From Heterobilharzia americana (Eukaryota > Platyhelminthes > Trematoda > Strigeidida > Schistosomatidae), in contig OX104131.1 in the NCBI GenBank assembly GCA_944470555.2, positions 20,018,515 through 20,082,514 on the forward strand: a stretch of 64,000 bases of DNA, written 5' to 3'. Under the pieces are notes generated by a model that saw nothing but the letters and a program-made list of their open reading frames with translations, was not told where the DNA came from and ran no database searches. The stretch's first letter is position 1; each line of letters starts with the position of its first letter. Positions 36,415 to 47,907 of this stretch are shown here, piece by piece. Made by a program: the position numbers and the translations under genes.

Positions 36415-37715
36415 ACATTTAGAAAAAGACTGTTTGAGTGAAGAGAGATATTTCTTTTCAATTAGGTCTTCATCTTGGGCTCTACACTAATATATTGGTT
36501 TACAATTTAATCAAATTACCAATCACGTGGTGATGTTTCGGAAGTAATGATGTAAATAATCAATAGGGTTACTAAAATAAGAAATATGAATATTGATAGA
36601 AACAAGAAGGGGAAGAGGTGCACAAAATAAACCTAGAAGTTACATCATGTTGACGGCCACGGTAATGAAAGTGGTCGAACAAACTTCTTTTGGATACAAA
36701 GGCTAGGTTTGTGAAGGTGGATTGCAATCGCCTCTGCTATGTGAAGTAACCGAGTGCGTAATCCATGAGGTAAATTAATTGGAATCTAATGGATGATTTT
36801 GAAGGCTTTTCCAGAAACCACTCGATGTCGTGTACCAACTAAGTGTGCAAGTATGGAGCTCTTTATAGTTTTAATTTGTCCCTTGTTCAACCATGATGGG
36901 TGGTGCTCAGAAATTCGATTATGGAACTGCCTCATTGTACGCCCAATGTAACTCGCTCCACAGGAGCAGTTGAATTGATAAATGCACATAGAAGTGGCAG
37001 AAGCAGGCAGTTTGTCTTTATTTCTTGCACCTAGAATCGGGTGGTTGTAGAAGACGGGACATAATTTAGCGGCTGAGAATGCTTTATGCAAGACTCTTTT
37101 ATGCGTTGTGTGATGATCTCACTGGCAATATCACTCTTAAATTGCAGCTTCAAGAAGATTTGCTTCTTAGGAACTGTTGGCATTGTTTTCTTAACCCTCG
37201 TAATATTCATGTGCTTAGTTACAAACTTGTCTGGGTAGCCATCATGGTTGAACAAGGGACAAATTAGAACTATAAAGAGCTCCATACTTGCACACTTAGT
37301 TGGTACACGACATCGAGTGGTTTCTGGAAAAGCCTTCAAAATCATCCATTAGATTCCAATTAATTTACCTCATGGATTACGCACTCGGTTACTTCACATA
37401 GCAGAGGCGATTGCAATCCACCTTCACAAACCTAGCCTTTGTATCCAAAAGAAGTTTGTTCGACCACTTTCATTACCGTGGCCGTCAACATGATGTAACT
37501 TCTAGGTTTATTTTGTGCACCTCTTCCCCTTCTTGTTTCTATCAATATTCATATTTCTTATTTTAGTAACCCTATTGATTATTTACATCATTACTTCCGA
37601 AACATCACCACGTGATTGGTAATTTGATTAAATTGTAAACCAATATATTAGTGTAGAGCCCAAGATGAAGACCTAATTGAAAAGAAATATCTTTCTTCAC
37701 TCAATTAGTCTTTCT
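36415..37715. mobile_element. Penelope-like element as an inverted pair, with GIY-YIG domain
   Basis: Minus arm 36,419-36,900 and plus arm 37,228-37,712 are near-perfect reverse complements of about 480 bases. They share the termini CAAGATGAAGACCTAATTGA and the block ACATCATGTTGACGGCCACG. Between them, about 330 bases exist once. The minus strand there encodes LCPVFYNHPILGARNKDKLP, CIYQFNCSCGASYIGRTMRQ, FHNRISEHHPSWLNKGQI and LAHLVGTRHRVVSGKAF, the GIY-YIG endonuclease domain of a PLE. A frameshift near 37,090 separates it from upstream coding traces (EIITQRIKES). The RT is missing. Confidence 0.88.
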
Positions 37716-37833
37716 AAATGTTTAAATGGGGATATTCAATGTATGTAACATTTATTTATCTCATATCAAGCATAATTTATATGTACCCAGTACTTGTATG
37801 TATATACACTTTTACACTAAACTTTGAACTTAC

Positions 37834-38096
37834 CTTATTCAATAAACCAAATCCTAAGCGTCGAATAGCTGCAATTTTCCAATCAGGCAAAGATGGTTCA
37901 AAACGTGGTGCAGTTAATTTAGTAAGATATACAGATGATTCATTTGTAATATTTTGAGATTGTTTTATACATTCATTATCTTGTCGAATACTTTCTTTTA
38001 ATATGCCTAATGGTAGAGTACATATTAAAGCATCTGCTTCATATTCAATTAAATCATCTTGACTGAATGCAGTATTCAATACATCAACTCTTACAC
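37834..38096 (-). CDS. KDM1A: LSD1 exon: CTLPLG and catalytic lysine
   Basis: The exon encodes VRVDVLNTAFSQDDLIEYEA, DALICTLPLGILKES, then FEPSLPDWKIAAIRRLGFGL and LNK. CTLPLG, PSLPDWK..AI.R.GFG.LNK are diagnostic amine-oxidase motifs; the final Lys is the residue (human K661) needed for flavin-dependent demethylation and is present. About 20 extra polar residues lie between ILKES and FEPSLP compared with human. The acceptor (ttatag) is at 38,097-38,098 and the donor (gtaagt) at 37,832-37,833; the exon ends in phase 0. Confidence 0.95.
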
Positions 38097-38799
38097 CTAT
38101 AAAGGAAAGATAAATATATTTCTTTCATTTAGAATGTGATATTTATGCTTTAGTTGAACAATTTACAATAAATATGTTGTTGTTATTATTCAAGTATTGG
38201 ATAATTTATCTATTCAAGTAAGGCATATTCTCATATAATTTTTAGATCTTCATATAGATCATACGATTCGATGGTCAAGAAGAATGTCCACAACCGGTTG
38301 TCACACGAAATTTCGTTACACAACACAATGTAAACGAAAGAGCTATTTATCGTTTCACTTCCTATTGATTGCTGTTGCCAAATTATACAGTCAGTGATGC
38401 TTTAAAAATAAACTCTATTTTAATTTCTCAACAATTTCCCATGCTATATAGATAAACTCTGTGAATATATACATATATATTTGGCGCAAAATAGACTTAA
38501 AGTAGGAATAATAACTGTTCAAAATTTCTTCAATCTCGATATTTTATCAACTATTTGCTTCAATCTTTTAAATCTGATTTTTTTGTGAGATACTAGTGAA
38601 TAGTTGCTACAATTTAGTCTAAGACTTGACAGTTGTGTTTCGTTTTGCAAAGAAAAGAAATGTAACTCAGCGACTACATACAGTCTTTTGCAATAGGAAA
38701 TGAGTCAAACCTATTGTGCATATTTGTAGGCTTATGATACTCACTGACTACTGATAACCTCGATAAGCGGAATGAATTCTGCATTCACAACTGATTAAT

Positions 38800-39180
38800 A
38801 ATGGGTAATGGCTACCATTTGAATCCAGGACGCGGGTTTCGTTTTACTTGGGACTCATCAGCCGGATGTGCCTACCTCCTAGTGAGTGGTGTTGTTCCCA
38901 CCAGGACTCGAACTAGCGTCCGAATGCTTCAAACGCCAGAGAGTTATCCACTAGACCACTGAGTTACGATAGCCAATTCTGGTACAAGAGGTGTAATTCT
39001 AATGTCCCAAATAGGACGAAATGTGCATCCTGGAACCTACTGCCAGCCACTATCCACCAGTAATATACAACTGAAACGTAGGCAACGTCGAGGCATACAC
39101 GTAGGAGCCCATATGGCAGCCAATAGAGACAAACCAATTCGGTCCACTTAACGATGGGATAATACAAGCGACAACATCAG
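38800..39180. mobile_element. Hammerhead SINE (Sm-alpha type), divergent pair
   Basis: The minus copy at 38,800-38,972 has a well-kept head (box A TGGTCTAGTGGATAACTCTC) and a CTGATGA core, but stem II is mispaired (GTCC against AAAC). The plus copy at 38,975-39,180 starts inside the element, has a broken core (CTAATG) and a full tail (CGAGGCATACACGTAGGAGC, CAATTCGGTCC, GGGATAATACAAGC). The two meet head-to-head near 38,973. Confidence 0.82.
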
Positions 39181-39560
39181 AACTGATTGGCTGGAAGTCC
39201 ATAACGTGAATCAAGGAGTCAAATCTCACCTTGGATACAGAAGGCTTGTCTGGCATTTGCCAACTTGCGTCATCTATGCCAATGACTGGTGAGATATCCG
39301 AATAACTATCAAAAGGCGAGTATACAGTGTGCTGTAGTTCGTCCTGTCCTATTGTACAGCTGTGAGACATGGCCATTAAAAGAAGAAGACATGAAGCAAT
39401 TACAGGCTTTTTTATCCCAGATATCTTCGTAGCACTACTAGCCTTTGGTGGAATCACCGTGTTAGCAGTATTGAGGTCGGGAAAGGGTACTAGACAAGAT
39501 AGGCAAGGCGATTGATGAGGTTGCGAACCTTAGTCGACTGAGATGGTGGCCTGCTTAAAC
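39181..39560 (+). mobile_element. RTE-type RT C-terminal fragment
   Basis: Plus-strand traces GVKSHLGYRRLVWHLPTCVI, CCSSSCPIVQL and FFIPDIFVALLAFGGITV correspond to the decayed minus copy at 3,830-4,350 (LDTEGLFSICQL, IPDVFVPLLVF). RARRLMRL and LVD.DGG follow, matching the LHRLRWLGHV region. It has stops throughout. Confidence 0.6.
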
Positions 39561-40104
39561 TTTTGGCTATCGGAAAGTTTCCACCGAGTTTACTTCATCA
39601 AATTCATCCCCTTCGATTTGTTTTAAACTTTTAAATGTCTTTTATACGTGTCAAGCACTGTTGCACACTTTTAAAATGATTTTAAACTGCCGTTTCCCAA
39701 CCTGACAACAAAACAAAGTATAAACGATAAGCCGGTAAGAGATGAGGTTATACATGCACAGAAATACAATATATTACTATTCCTTGGATAACTACGTCGA
39801 ATTGAAGATTTTAGTACTGGCTGAATAAACTTTTATCAACAAATTTACGCCCAATTTCGTATTCAATCACCAGTCCAAATAAGATGCTAATGTAATACTA
39901 GGTACCTGTTTCACACAGTGACTTTCATTACTGTTATAACTAACATTTTTCAAATGCAACGATTATTTCTCTTAAAGATATAGTACAGGGAATGAGTTTG
40001 TTGAATTATTACATCATGAGAATTCCATACTGCACCACACTTCTTGTTTGGAATAAAGTTATTATTACTATTATTGTGATTATTATCATTCTTAGATAAG
40101 TAGC
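39561..40104. other. No recognised feature
   Basis: Intron sequence of LSD1 with short TTATTATTA runs near 40,062. I see no gene or named repeat. Confidence 0.4.
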
Positions 40105-40550
40105 TGCGCATGCCGATATACCCCCTATCTCGACGTGCCATTCTGGGAGAATTTGGATTAGGTTGGAAGACAGCTTAGAGCGGCCAGAACAAGAAGTGGC
40201 ACCACTCGATCATGTCTCTGACTGTTGGAGTGAGTCGTCTAGGGATGGAGGTCCAGACTACCTGGTTGGAGTCCCTGAGACGATAGGAATCAGTGGTTGA
40301 GGACTCTTGGTGATGTAACTGAAAATCGGTCACAATCGCACAGATGTATCCAATCCTTGGCATCTTCTAAAGCTTGAATATTTGCACCAACCTTTATCCT
40401 CAGATTGTTTATTCTCTCATACTACTTTATCTTTTTTGACATCAGACTTTTTCTATGCATCCGTTCTTTGTGTAATACTGTGAAGTATGGTAAATTGAGC
40501 CGATGGATTTATGTGGAAGGTTGTATGTTGATATTGTCAGTCGGTCACGC
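40105..40550 (+). mobile_element. RTE-type 3' end with TGAC-type tail
   Basis: Plus-strand traces include GEFGLGWKTA.SGQNKKWHHS and MSLTVGVSRLG, then the 3' UTR (TTGTTTATTCTCTCATACTA; GTGAAGTATGGTAAATTGAG) ending GATATTGTCAGTCGGTCACG. Copies at 46,378 (minus) and 57,150 (plus) match it along their whole length. Confidence 0.75.
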
Positions 40551-40694
40551 CTAGTCAAATCTACAGTGGTAAGCTTAATTGTACTACTTGACTACCTAAA
40601 TCTGAATAGGCGGAAAGAGTTTCAAAGGTTGATTACCTAGTGATCCATTAGCCCTACAGTTTCACGTAAATCAATATTTGTTAACTATATCGGT

Positions 40695-40925
40695 ACATTT
40701 CAGACTGGTATTCATCATGGACTAACATTAGTTGGAGAATCATTGAAAACGTGGGAGTACTGGACATTTGTCCCATCCTACTGGCTGAATGGTAACGTGC
40801 TGACCACGGAACCTTAATGTCTTGGGTTCGATCCCCAATGGGGTTGTGGATTCGAACTGGTGAAGAGTTTCGTGCTAGGACGAAACAGTTGTTCAGTGCT
40901 CCCAGGTTTACAATGTTCCTCTAAG
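40695..40925. mobile_element. Family D hammerhead SINE, inverted pair, shortened
   Basis: The left part on minus (40,695-40,785: GGTATTCATCATGGACTAAC reads as the tail) meets the plus copy at about 40,788 (GGCTGAATGGTAACGTGCTG; box B GGGTTCGATCCCC at 40,824-40,836). The plus ribozyme is damaged (GTGAAGA in place of CTGAGGA). The layout is again divergent. Confidence 0.75.
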
Positions 40926-41449
40926 TCAAAAATCTCCGCAAACCTCAAAATTGAATTATATCAGTACACGTTTGCTCTAATAAAATTTTAGTTCCGTTTT
41001 AAGAAATTTCCCGATGACTGTAAGACTTTTTAAAAATATTGCTTAACAATAGGTTTACACATAGTTTTTAAGTAAGATTTAATTATATTGCATTGAATTA
41101 TTCGAACATTGAACATATGACAATCAATAAGATAATATTGACACATTGAGTGCATCGAGAGTAAATAATTTGGTTCTTAGGAAAGGCTGTTAATCACAAC
41201 GAAATTATCATCACACTGATGGCATACATAACATAACTTTATCTTTGTTTGGAATCAATTCCTTTAATGAATTATAAATAAAATATAATACTTAATTACT
41301 GTTGGATAGAGGATAACTTCGGGTTCACAATTCATCTGCTTACTTATCAGTGTTAGCTATTTCTATAATCATTTCCACATTAAATTTAACATCCATAAGA
41401 CAGGAAACATTTTTGAATGTAGAAAATTGAGCCGCTAGTAAAAACGTAC

Positions 41450-41829
41450 CTGTATTGGAATAAGAAATGCGCTTAGCTGCACTTTTCAATTCGATATGAC
41501 CAGGTCCAAGTTTGTAGGGAACAGATGTTAATGTTGACAATGATGTTTGATTATCTCGTTGTTTTGTAGATGAAGATGAATTTACATGTCCAACACCTGT
41601 TCCACTCATTGATAAAGTTGATTGACCAGATGTAATGCATTGCGCTAAACTGTCTGCTACTGATCCATAACCATCTTGTAATACACAATGATCTCCATTT
41701 AATTCAAACAAATCATCTTGATCCCAATGCCGTAATGATAAATTGTGCAATTCTGTAGCGTTAGCAAATTCTAAATTAGCTAAATGCCAATCCAGTATAG
41801 AACGTTCTTCAGATGTTAAGTAAGTATCT
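41450..41829 (-). CDS. KDM1A: LSD1 exon: [13 protein letters not shown] and HWDQDD
   Basis: The exon reads [39 protein letters not shown], then [20 protein letters not shown]. These are near-identical to human [30 protein letters not shown] and the GYSCVPVALAEGL region. About 45 extra residues rich in Ser/Thr/Gln (from [12 protein letters not shown] to [10 protein letters not shown]) follow before the conserved [12 protein letters not shown], where human has only a short link. The acceptor is at 41,830-41,831 and the donor (gtacgt) at 41,448-41,449. It ends one base into a Gly codon (SNTG|VRVDV). Confidence 0.95.
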
Positions 41830-41974
41830 CTGATAAAATTAAAGGAAAAGAGGAGAAGGATTCCAAGGACACCAAAGTAAGCTTTATTGTATAGAGCTAG
41901 AGATATTATTATTAGGTTGTGAATCAGGTTAGGTAGGGTATAAAAAAATGTACTCAGCCTCGCCTGGTTAACTA

Positions 41975-44900
41975 GTTCACTAGTTACTAGCCGGTCCTAA
42001 GCCCGAGTAAAGAGGGAAGGTTGGGCATAGAGCTGGCAACCCGACCCCGGAAAACCAATCCAACCGCTACAGAAACTTCAAAGCACAAACAAAATATCAA
42101 AAATAAATACAAACTTATTCCTCCCTGGAATCAGGAAGATGGAATGACGCCGAGTGGTAAAAGCCCTCGGAAAGCCAATTGGCCAATGTGTCTTCGCTTC
42201 TCTCAATGAAAGTGAAAGTAAACATGGAGACATGGAATGTCAACACAATGTATGAACCTACCAAGGCTGCCCAGATTGTAAAGGAGATGAGAAGGTATAG
42301 CATTGAAGTGCTAGGAATCTGTGAAAGCAAGTGGAATAGAAGTGGACTCTCCAAACTGTCAACTGGAGAGGAGTCGATAATCTACTCCGATATTGTCACT
42401 CACACGACAACCACCAGCACACTAAGCGAGTGGTTATCATGATGTCCCCAAAGACCATCAAAGGCTCCCTCTCATACAATGGGAACCAATCTCGTCCAGG
42501 ATCATAACAGCAAGATTCAACTCAAAAGGAAGGAAAGTCAAAATCATTCAATGCTACGCACCTACAAATAATGCAGATGAAGAGAAGAAGCAGGAGTTTT
42601 ACAGACAACTCAATCAACACTAGAAAAGACCCCACCTCAGTTGGCGACATCAAAATTCTGATGGGTGGGGTGACATGAATGCCAAACTTGGAGCGGACAA
42701 CACAGCAAGAGAAATAACCATGGGTTGAGAAGCACTCGGTGAAATGATGAACGAGAATGAACAACTGTTTGCAGAATTATGCCCCTTCAATGGTTTAGTG
42801 GTTGGAGGCACTGTGTTCAAGCACAAGGATATTCACAAAGCGACATGGATGCCATTTCACCAGACACTAGGACACACTAAAAATCAAACCGACTTCATCT
42901 CAATCTCAAGAAGGTGGAGACGTGGCATACTGGATACAAGATCAAGAAGGCAAGCAGATGTAGGTTCACACCATTCACTGTCTAGTGCAAGGAACCTCCC
43001 AAATCAAGTTGAAAGCCTTCACACAAGTTGGTGACAGACCACAGTTCAAGTTCAACACCCTAAAAAGAAACTGAAGCACCAAACTACAAAGAAAATCTTC
43101 AAGTCGGCCATCAGGACAAGATGGGAGATATCCAGCAACATCCCTGAACAAACCTGTGTGGATGAACACTGGAACTCTTTGGAAGAGGTGTGCAAGGAAA
43201 CCTGCACAATCGTGTTACGAGGGAAGAAGAAAGAAGATGGGGAATGGATCTCGACGGACACATGGAAGCTGATAGACCAGAGGAGGATGGAGAAGCAGAA
43301 GACAAACCAGTGCAGTGCAGGGATGAACCACGAAAAGAGGAACTGAATACAACGCATAAAACACTGGACAAAGAAGTGAAGAAGAGTGCACGCAAAGACA
43401 AAAGACACTTCCACAACACACTGGATAGTGAAGCAGAAAAGGCCGCTGCAGGTAGGAGAGACAGAGACCTGACAACATTATATCAAATAACCAGGCTACT
43501 ATCTACCTCGAAGGGGACACATCAACACAGATGAAACCAGTAAAAGATGATGAAGGAAAGCTAATTACCAAAGAGGAGAAACAAAGGAAACAATGGGCTG
43601 ACCACTTCAAAACGCTCTCGAATAGACCACCACCACCACCACCACCTGCACTTCGTCCAGAACAGTGAACACAAGCCCTCTGAAGAAAGTCGAAGTCCTG
43701 GACGCCACAAGGCTACTGAAATGCGTGGAAGCAGCAGGACCAGATGGAATCCCGCCAGAAGCACTCAGAACAGACACAGGGACAACAGTGGACATGCTCA
43801 CACCACTACTACAGAAGGTCTGGAAGGAAGGAAAGGTACCTGCAAACTGATTGGAACAACGGCTACCATGTCGAACTCCCGAAGAAGGGTCACCGAAGTC
43901 TTTGTAAGAACTGCCGAAGAATCATGCTCCTACCGACACAAAGCAAGCAAAATATTAAGCCGCATCATCCTGGAGAGACTAAACGATGCTCTGCATTCAA
44001 AATTACCACCAGAACAGGTTGGCTGGCTGGCTTCAAGAAGAACAAATTAGGTACGGATCAAATTGCAACACTACGCTATGCCTCATCATCGTAGAACAGA
44101 GTATAGAATGGCAGTCAACTCAACTCTACCTCAACTTCATCCACTTTGAAAAGGCATTGGATGAAGGCGTCGACCGAGAAGTCATTTGGCAGGCAGCTGC
44201 TTCAACACTACGGCTTTAGTGCCACAAACCTTTATCAACCTCATTCAACAACTATATGAAGACGCCACATGCCAGCCAAGTAATTCACAATGGGAAGCTC
44301 AGTGATGCCTTTAACAGGAGTAAGACAAGACTGTCTACTATCACCAATGATCCTCCTCATTGTGGTCGACTGGATCATGCCACAAACAACTGTGAGGAAC
44401 GAGAAGAGAGGCATACGCTAGATCGGGGAAAACATCCCAGAAGGAGATTTGGATTCCACCAACAATAACAACAAGCTTCAATCACCATCAACAGGAGAAA
44501 CTTAAAGGAAGTAGCCCCTCTCACCTATCTAGGCAGCACCGTTTCAACTACAGGTGGTGGCACAGACAAGGACATCAAAGCCACGATCGGAAAGACAGCA
44601 AGACAGGCGTTCATTAACCTGAAACCAGTGTGGAGATCTTCTGCACTCAGCATAAAGCGTGAACAAGATTCGGATTTTCAACATCAATGTCAGTCAAGTC
44701 AGTGCTCCTATATGCTTCAGAAACTTGGCGCGTTATGAAAAGCATTTGCAACAAACTACAGACATTCATCAACAACTCCCTACGCTGGCTCGTTACTGAA
44801 GCTCGGATGGCCAGAGTAATAAGAATAAGCAACAAGGAACTCTGGCTGACTGGCAACGAACCAACCAACAACCTATCGCTCAACGAATATGCAGAAGGAA

Positions 44901-45147
44901 GTGGCGATGGATTGGGCAAGCACTGATAAGACCATTCGGGGACATCACGCACCAGGCACTCGAATGGACCCAGATGGGAAACGACGAGTTGGGCGTCCAA
45001 AGGTGACATGGAGGAGATCGTGCGAGGAAGAAATGAGAAGTTCTGGGCAGTCGTGGAGCCAGGTTTAAAAGACTGTAGAGAACAGAGTTCACTGGAGACG
45101 TGCTGGTAAAGCCCTATGTTCCATTAGGAACCCAAGGGACAAATAAC

Positions 45148-45209
<62 letters not shown>

Positions 45210-45215
45210 TACTAA
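41975..45215 (+). mobile_element. Non-autonomous RTE derivative, copy 2 (5' region to (TAA)n tail)
   Basis: The 5' end begins near GCCGGTCCTAAGCCCGAGTA. The endonuclease follows (METWNVNTMYEPTKAAQIVK, VLGICESKWN, KVKIIQCYAPTNNADEE, KILMG), then the RT linker and palm with the same stops as copy 1. The FADD segment is missing between GDLDST and NNNKLQSPS. The C-terminus continues to YLGSTVSTTG, IRIFNINVSQVSAPI-type traces and RNPRD, then a (AAT)n tail at 45,143-45,208. Without FADD it could not have moved itself. Confidence 0.87.
45143..45208 (+). repeat. (AAT)n tail of an RTE-type element
   Basis: About twenty AAT units directly follow AGGAACCCAAGGGACAAATA. The shorter tail at 32,299-32,317 has the same unit, so this is an element tail that has expanded rather than an independent microsatellite. 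Confidence 0.9.
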
Positions 45216-45315
45216 TATAATGATAAAAATGTAGTTGACAACCATTTGGATATTCATGAACTGGATAACTAGCCACATCTAACGATACAACGGCTAATCA
45301 TACCACCTGGCTTCA

Positions 45316-45401
45316 CAAACGTTAGTAGGTGAAACGGGGCTCGAACCGATGAGCCAATGCTTGAAAGTCACATACCTAGTCCAATGAGCCACAGTTCCAT
45401 A
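45316..45401 (-). mobile_element. tRNA-derived SINE, family C, head only
   Basis: On minus: GGAACTGTGGCTCATTGGAC then CGGTTCGAGCCCCGTTTCAC, a tRNA-like head with a good box B. The usual tail is missing. Confidence 0.65.
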
Positions 45402-45827
45402 GATAAACTGAGTAAAATTGACGGTGAAGTATTAAGGATGAAGCAACTGGTATGCTGTGGATGCCTAGTCACCACTAATTACCTGTAGTGTTGAGATGCA
45501 TTTATAACCTATTTTCATGAGTAAATAAGATATTTTAATACAACCAAAGAAATTTAATTCATAAACACAAAATTAGTATTCAAGCATATGTAAGTACATC
45601 AATGTGACAATAAGATGCATGACACCTCCTTTATATTAGTGTTGAAATGCATAAAACACATAGAGTATATAACTGGTGGGTTTTATGAACCATAAGTAAA
45701 ACAATTTAAAATGAAAACCACGTAAATAAGTCCCTTGTTGAGGTCTCTTAGTGATATTACGTTTGAAGAATGGCCTATGAGCTCCTAAAAAATCATACTT
45801 CAACATAGTGACTGACTTATATAGTAA

Positions 45828-46375
45828 TGATGGATAGTGGCTAGCAATGGAATTCATGATGGACATTTCATCCAGCTTGGAACTCGTCCGTTGGATGTAC
45901 CTGCTTCCTAGTGAGTGATGCTGTTCTAACCAGGATTCCAACTTCGGGCCGATGGATTCAAACGTCAGAGTGTTATCCACCAAGCGCATTTCATCCTATT
46001 CAGGACTCGTCAGCTGGACATACCTGCGTCCCACTGAGTGATGTTGTTCCCACTAAAACTATATCCGTCGCGCAAGAAGTGGCTATCATGGCTCGGTGGT
46101 CTAGTGGATAACGCTCTGGCGCTTGAAGCGATCGGTCCCGAGTTGGAATCCTGGTTAAAACAATACCACTCATGGTAAGCAGCTACACCCAAATGACGAG
46201 TCCCAAACAGGACGAAGTGGGCATCCTGGATTCCATTGCTAGCCACTATCCATCATTACTATATAACTAAGAACACAAGCAATATCAAGGCATCCACGCA
46301 GGAGCCCCCAGATGTCAGCAGAGACCGGTCAGTTCGGTCCAATCAACGACGGTATGATACAAGCAGTAACACATA
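45828..46375. mobile_element. Hammerhead SINE (Sm-alpha type), two minus copies facing one plus copy
   Basis: A minus copy at 45,828-45,983 has a damaged core (CGGACGA). A second minus piece at 45,984-46,058 has a good CTGACGA core but lacks the 3' strand of stem I. The plus copy at 46,060-46,375 has the complete head (GTGGCTATCATGGCTCGGTG, GTCTAGTGGATAACGCTCTG), a damaged ribozyme (GAAG for GAAA) and a full tail ending near ACAAGCAGTAACAC. The nested minus copies suggest a second insertion or a rearranged junction. Confidence 0.82.
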
Positions 46376-46377
46376 GT

Positions 46378-46915
46378 GACTGACTGACGAAGTCAACATG
46401 GAAAGTTGCACATAAGTCCATCGGGTCAATTTACCACACTTCACAGTAGTACACAAAGAACGGATGCATAGGAAAAGTCTGATGTCAAAAAAGATAAAGT
46501 AGTATGAGAGAATAAACAATCTGAGGATAAAGGTTGGTGCAAATATTCAAGCTTTAGAAGATGTCAAGGATTGGATACATCTGTGCGATTGTGACCGATT
46601 TTCAGCCACATTACCAAGAGTCCTCAACCACTGATTCCTATCGTCTCAGGGACTCCAACCAGGTAGTCTGGACCTCCATCCCTAAACGACTCACTCCAAC
46701 AGTCAGAGACATGATCGAGTGGTGCCACTTCTTGTTCTGGCCGCCCTAAACTGTCTTCCAACCTAATCCAAATTCTCCCAGAATGGCACGTCGAGATAGG
46801 GGGTATATTGGCATGCGCCGTACATATCCAAGCCCTCTCAGTCGACTAAGGTTCACAACCGTATCAATCAACTAGACTGTCTTGTCTAGTACTCTTCACC
46901 TGATCTCCATATATT
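46378..46915 (-). mobile_element. RTE-type 3' end with TGAC tail
   Basis: The minus strand shows the same C-terminal block as 40,105-40,380 and 57,210-57,500, with GGGCGGCCAGAACAAGAAGT, and the 3' UTR block GGATAAAGGTTGGTGCAAAT on plus. It ends CTTCGTCAGTCAGTCACTAT, directly abutting the SINE tail at 46,375. Confidence 0.75.
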
Positions 46916-47279
46916 TTACATCATTAAACAATTCTTACCATCTACTAATCAGGCTAGTGTTCACAATAAATCAGCGGTTATATAATGGTACACATAAGAT
47001 GCATAGTTTGTTGATAACGAAGTTAATTGTTATAGAAGCTTTGGATATGCTCATAAAGCATACTGACTACTTCAGTTCTTTTTTTTCTTAAATATGAGTG
47101 GTATTGGAATGTGATGTTCTTTTGTCCTGCTAGTCTTCGACTAAATGACGATTTATACTTAGAGGTGAAATGCCAAAAAATCATAAGTGTAATGGTTATC
47201 GTATAAGTGGATGCTAAGGTATAACACATGTAGAATAAGCTTGAGGTTTAGGGAGATTTTATTCATTTTAAGGTAGGAT

Positions 47280-47575
47280 TAACCACGGACAGACATCAGT
47301 TGTAGAGGCATCGAAAATCTGGGAGTACAGGACAGCTGTTTCTTCCTCGTATGGAGTTCCTTGGTAGTACCCACTATCGGTCATTGAACTCCGACTCAGT
47401 GGCTGAGAGCCTAACATGTTCGCCACGAGACCTGAATATCCTAAGTTCGACTTATAGTGGGGTCATAGGTACGTACTGCTGAGCAGTCCCATACTAGGAC
47501 GAAACAAGTGTCCCATCCACTCATCTTTTTAATGATTTTCTAGCTGGTGTTAGTCTTTGATGAATACTACCTTGT
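47280..47575. mobile_element. Family D hammerhead SINE, inverted pair
   Basis: Left copy on minus (47,280-47,395: GACAGACATCAGTTGTAGAG, GGACAGCTGTTTCTTCC); right copy on plus (47,400-47,575: CTGAGCAGTCCCATACTAGG ACGAAAC, then CTGGTGTTAGTCTTTGATGA). Both ribozyme cores are damaged (CTGAGCA on the right). The divergent layout is kept. Confidence 0.75.
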
Positions 47576-47700
47576 TATAGAATAAGGTTTAAAAAAGTCC
47601 TAAACAATTTAAATTATTAACTTTGCTAAAGTATTAACGCTATATGATATCTCTGGTGTTTTACTAATTAGGGTAGTCTAGAACAAATATATGCACTTAC

Positions 47701-47907
47701 TTTGGTGGTTGTTGAATTAAGATATCTAACTGTTTATTAACTCGAGTGAGTGCATTCTGAAGTGGTTCAAATTTCTTCCAGGCCTCATGAAGATCACTGA
47801 GTAATCGACGAACTTCAAATTGAGCACTGACATTGAAAACTGGCAACGAAGGACACTGAGATGAATCAGTAGACGGAGAATATCCTACTGCAATTTTCTC
47901 AGATGAT
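47701..47907 (-). CDS. KDM1A: LSD1 exon: returning tower helix
   Basis: The exon reads SSEKIAVGYSPSTDSSQCPS, then a helical run AQFEVRRLLSDLHEAWKKF, then LQNALTRVNKQLDILIQQPP. The last part corresponds to the second tower helix of human LSD1 (LEEKLQELEANPPSDVYL). The acceptor is at 47,908-47,909 and the donor (gtaagt) at 47,699-47,700. The final two bases AA join the next exon to give [18 protein letters not shown], which confirms the order and phase of both exons. Confidence 0.9.

Noticed and set aside
36419..37712. A hammerhead ribozyme in the PLE termini
   Set aside because: PLEs of this lineage can carry them, but I find no CTGANGA...GAAA arrangement in these arms.
32821..43801. Repeated 120-, 102-, 87- and 67-codon minus frames at 32.8-33.5 and 43.1-43.8 kb
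   Set aside because: They are antisense shadows of the duplicated RTE derivative, including the Trp/Val runs opposite the CCA repeat.
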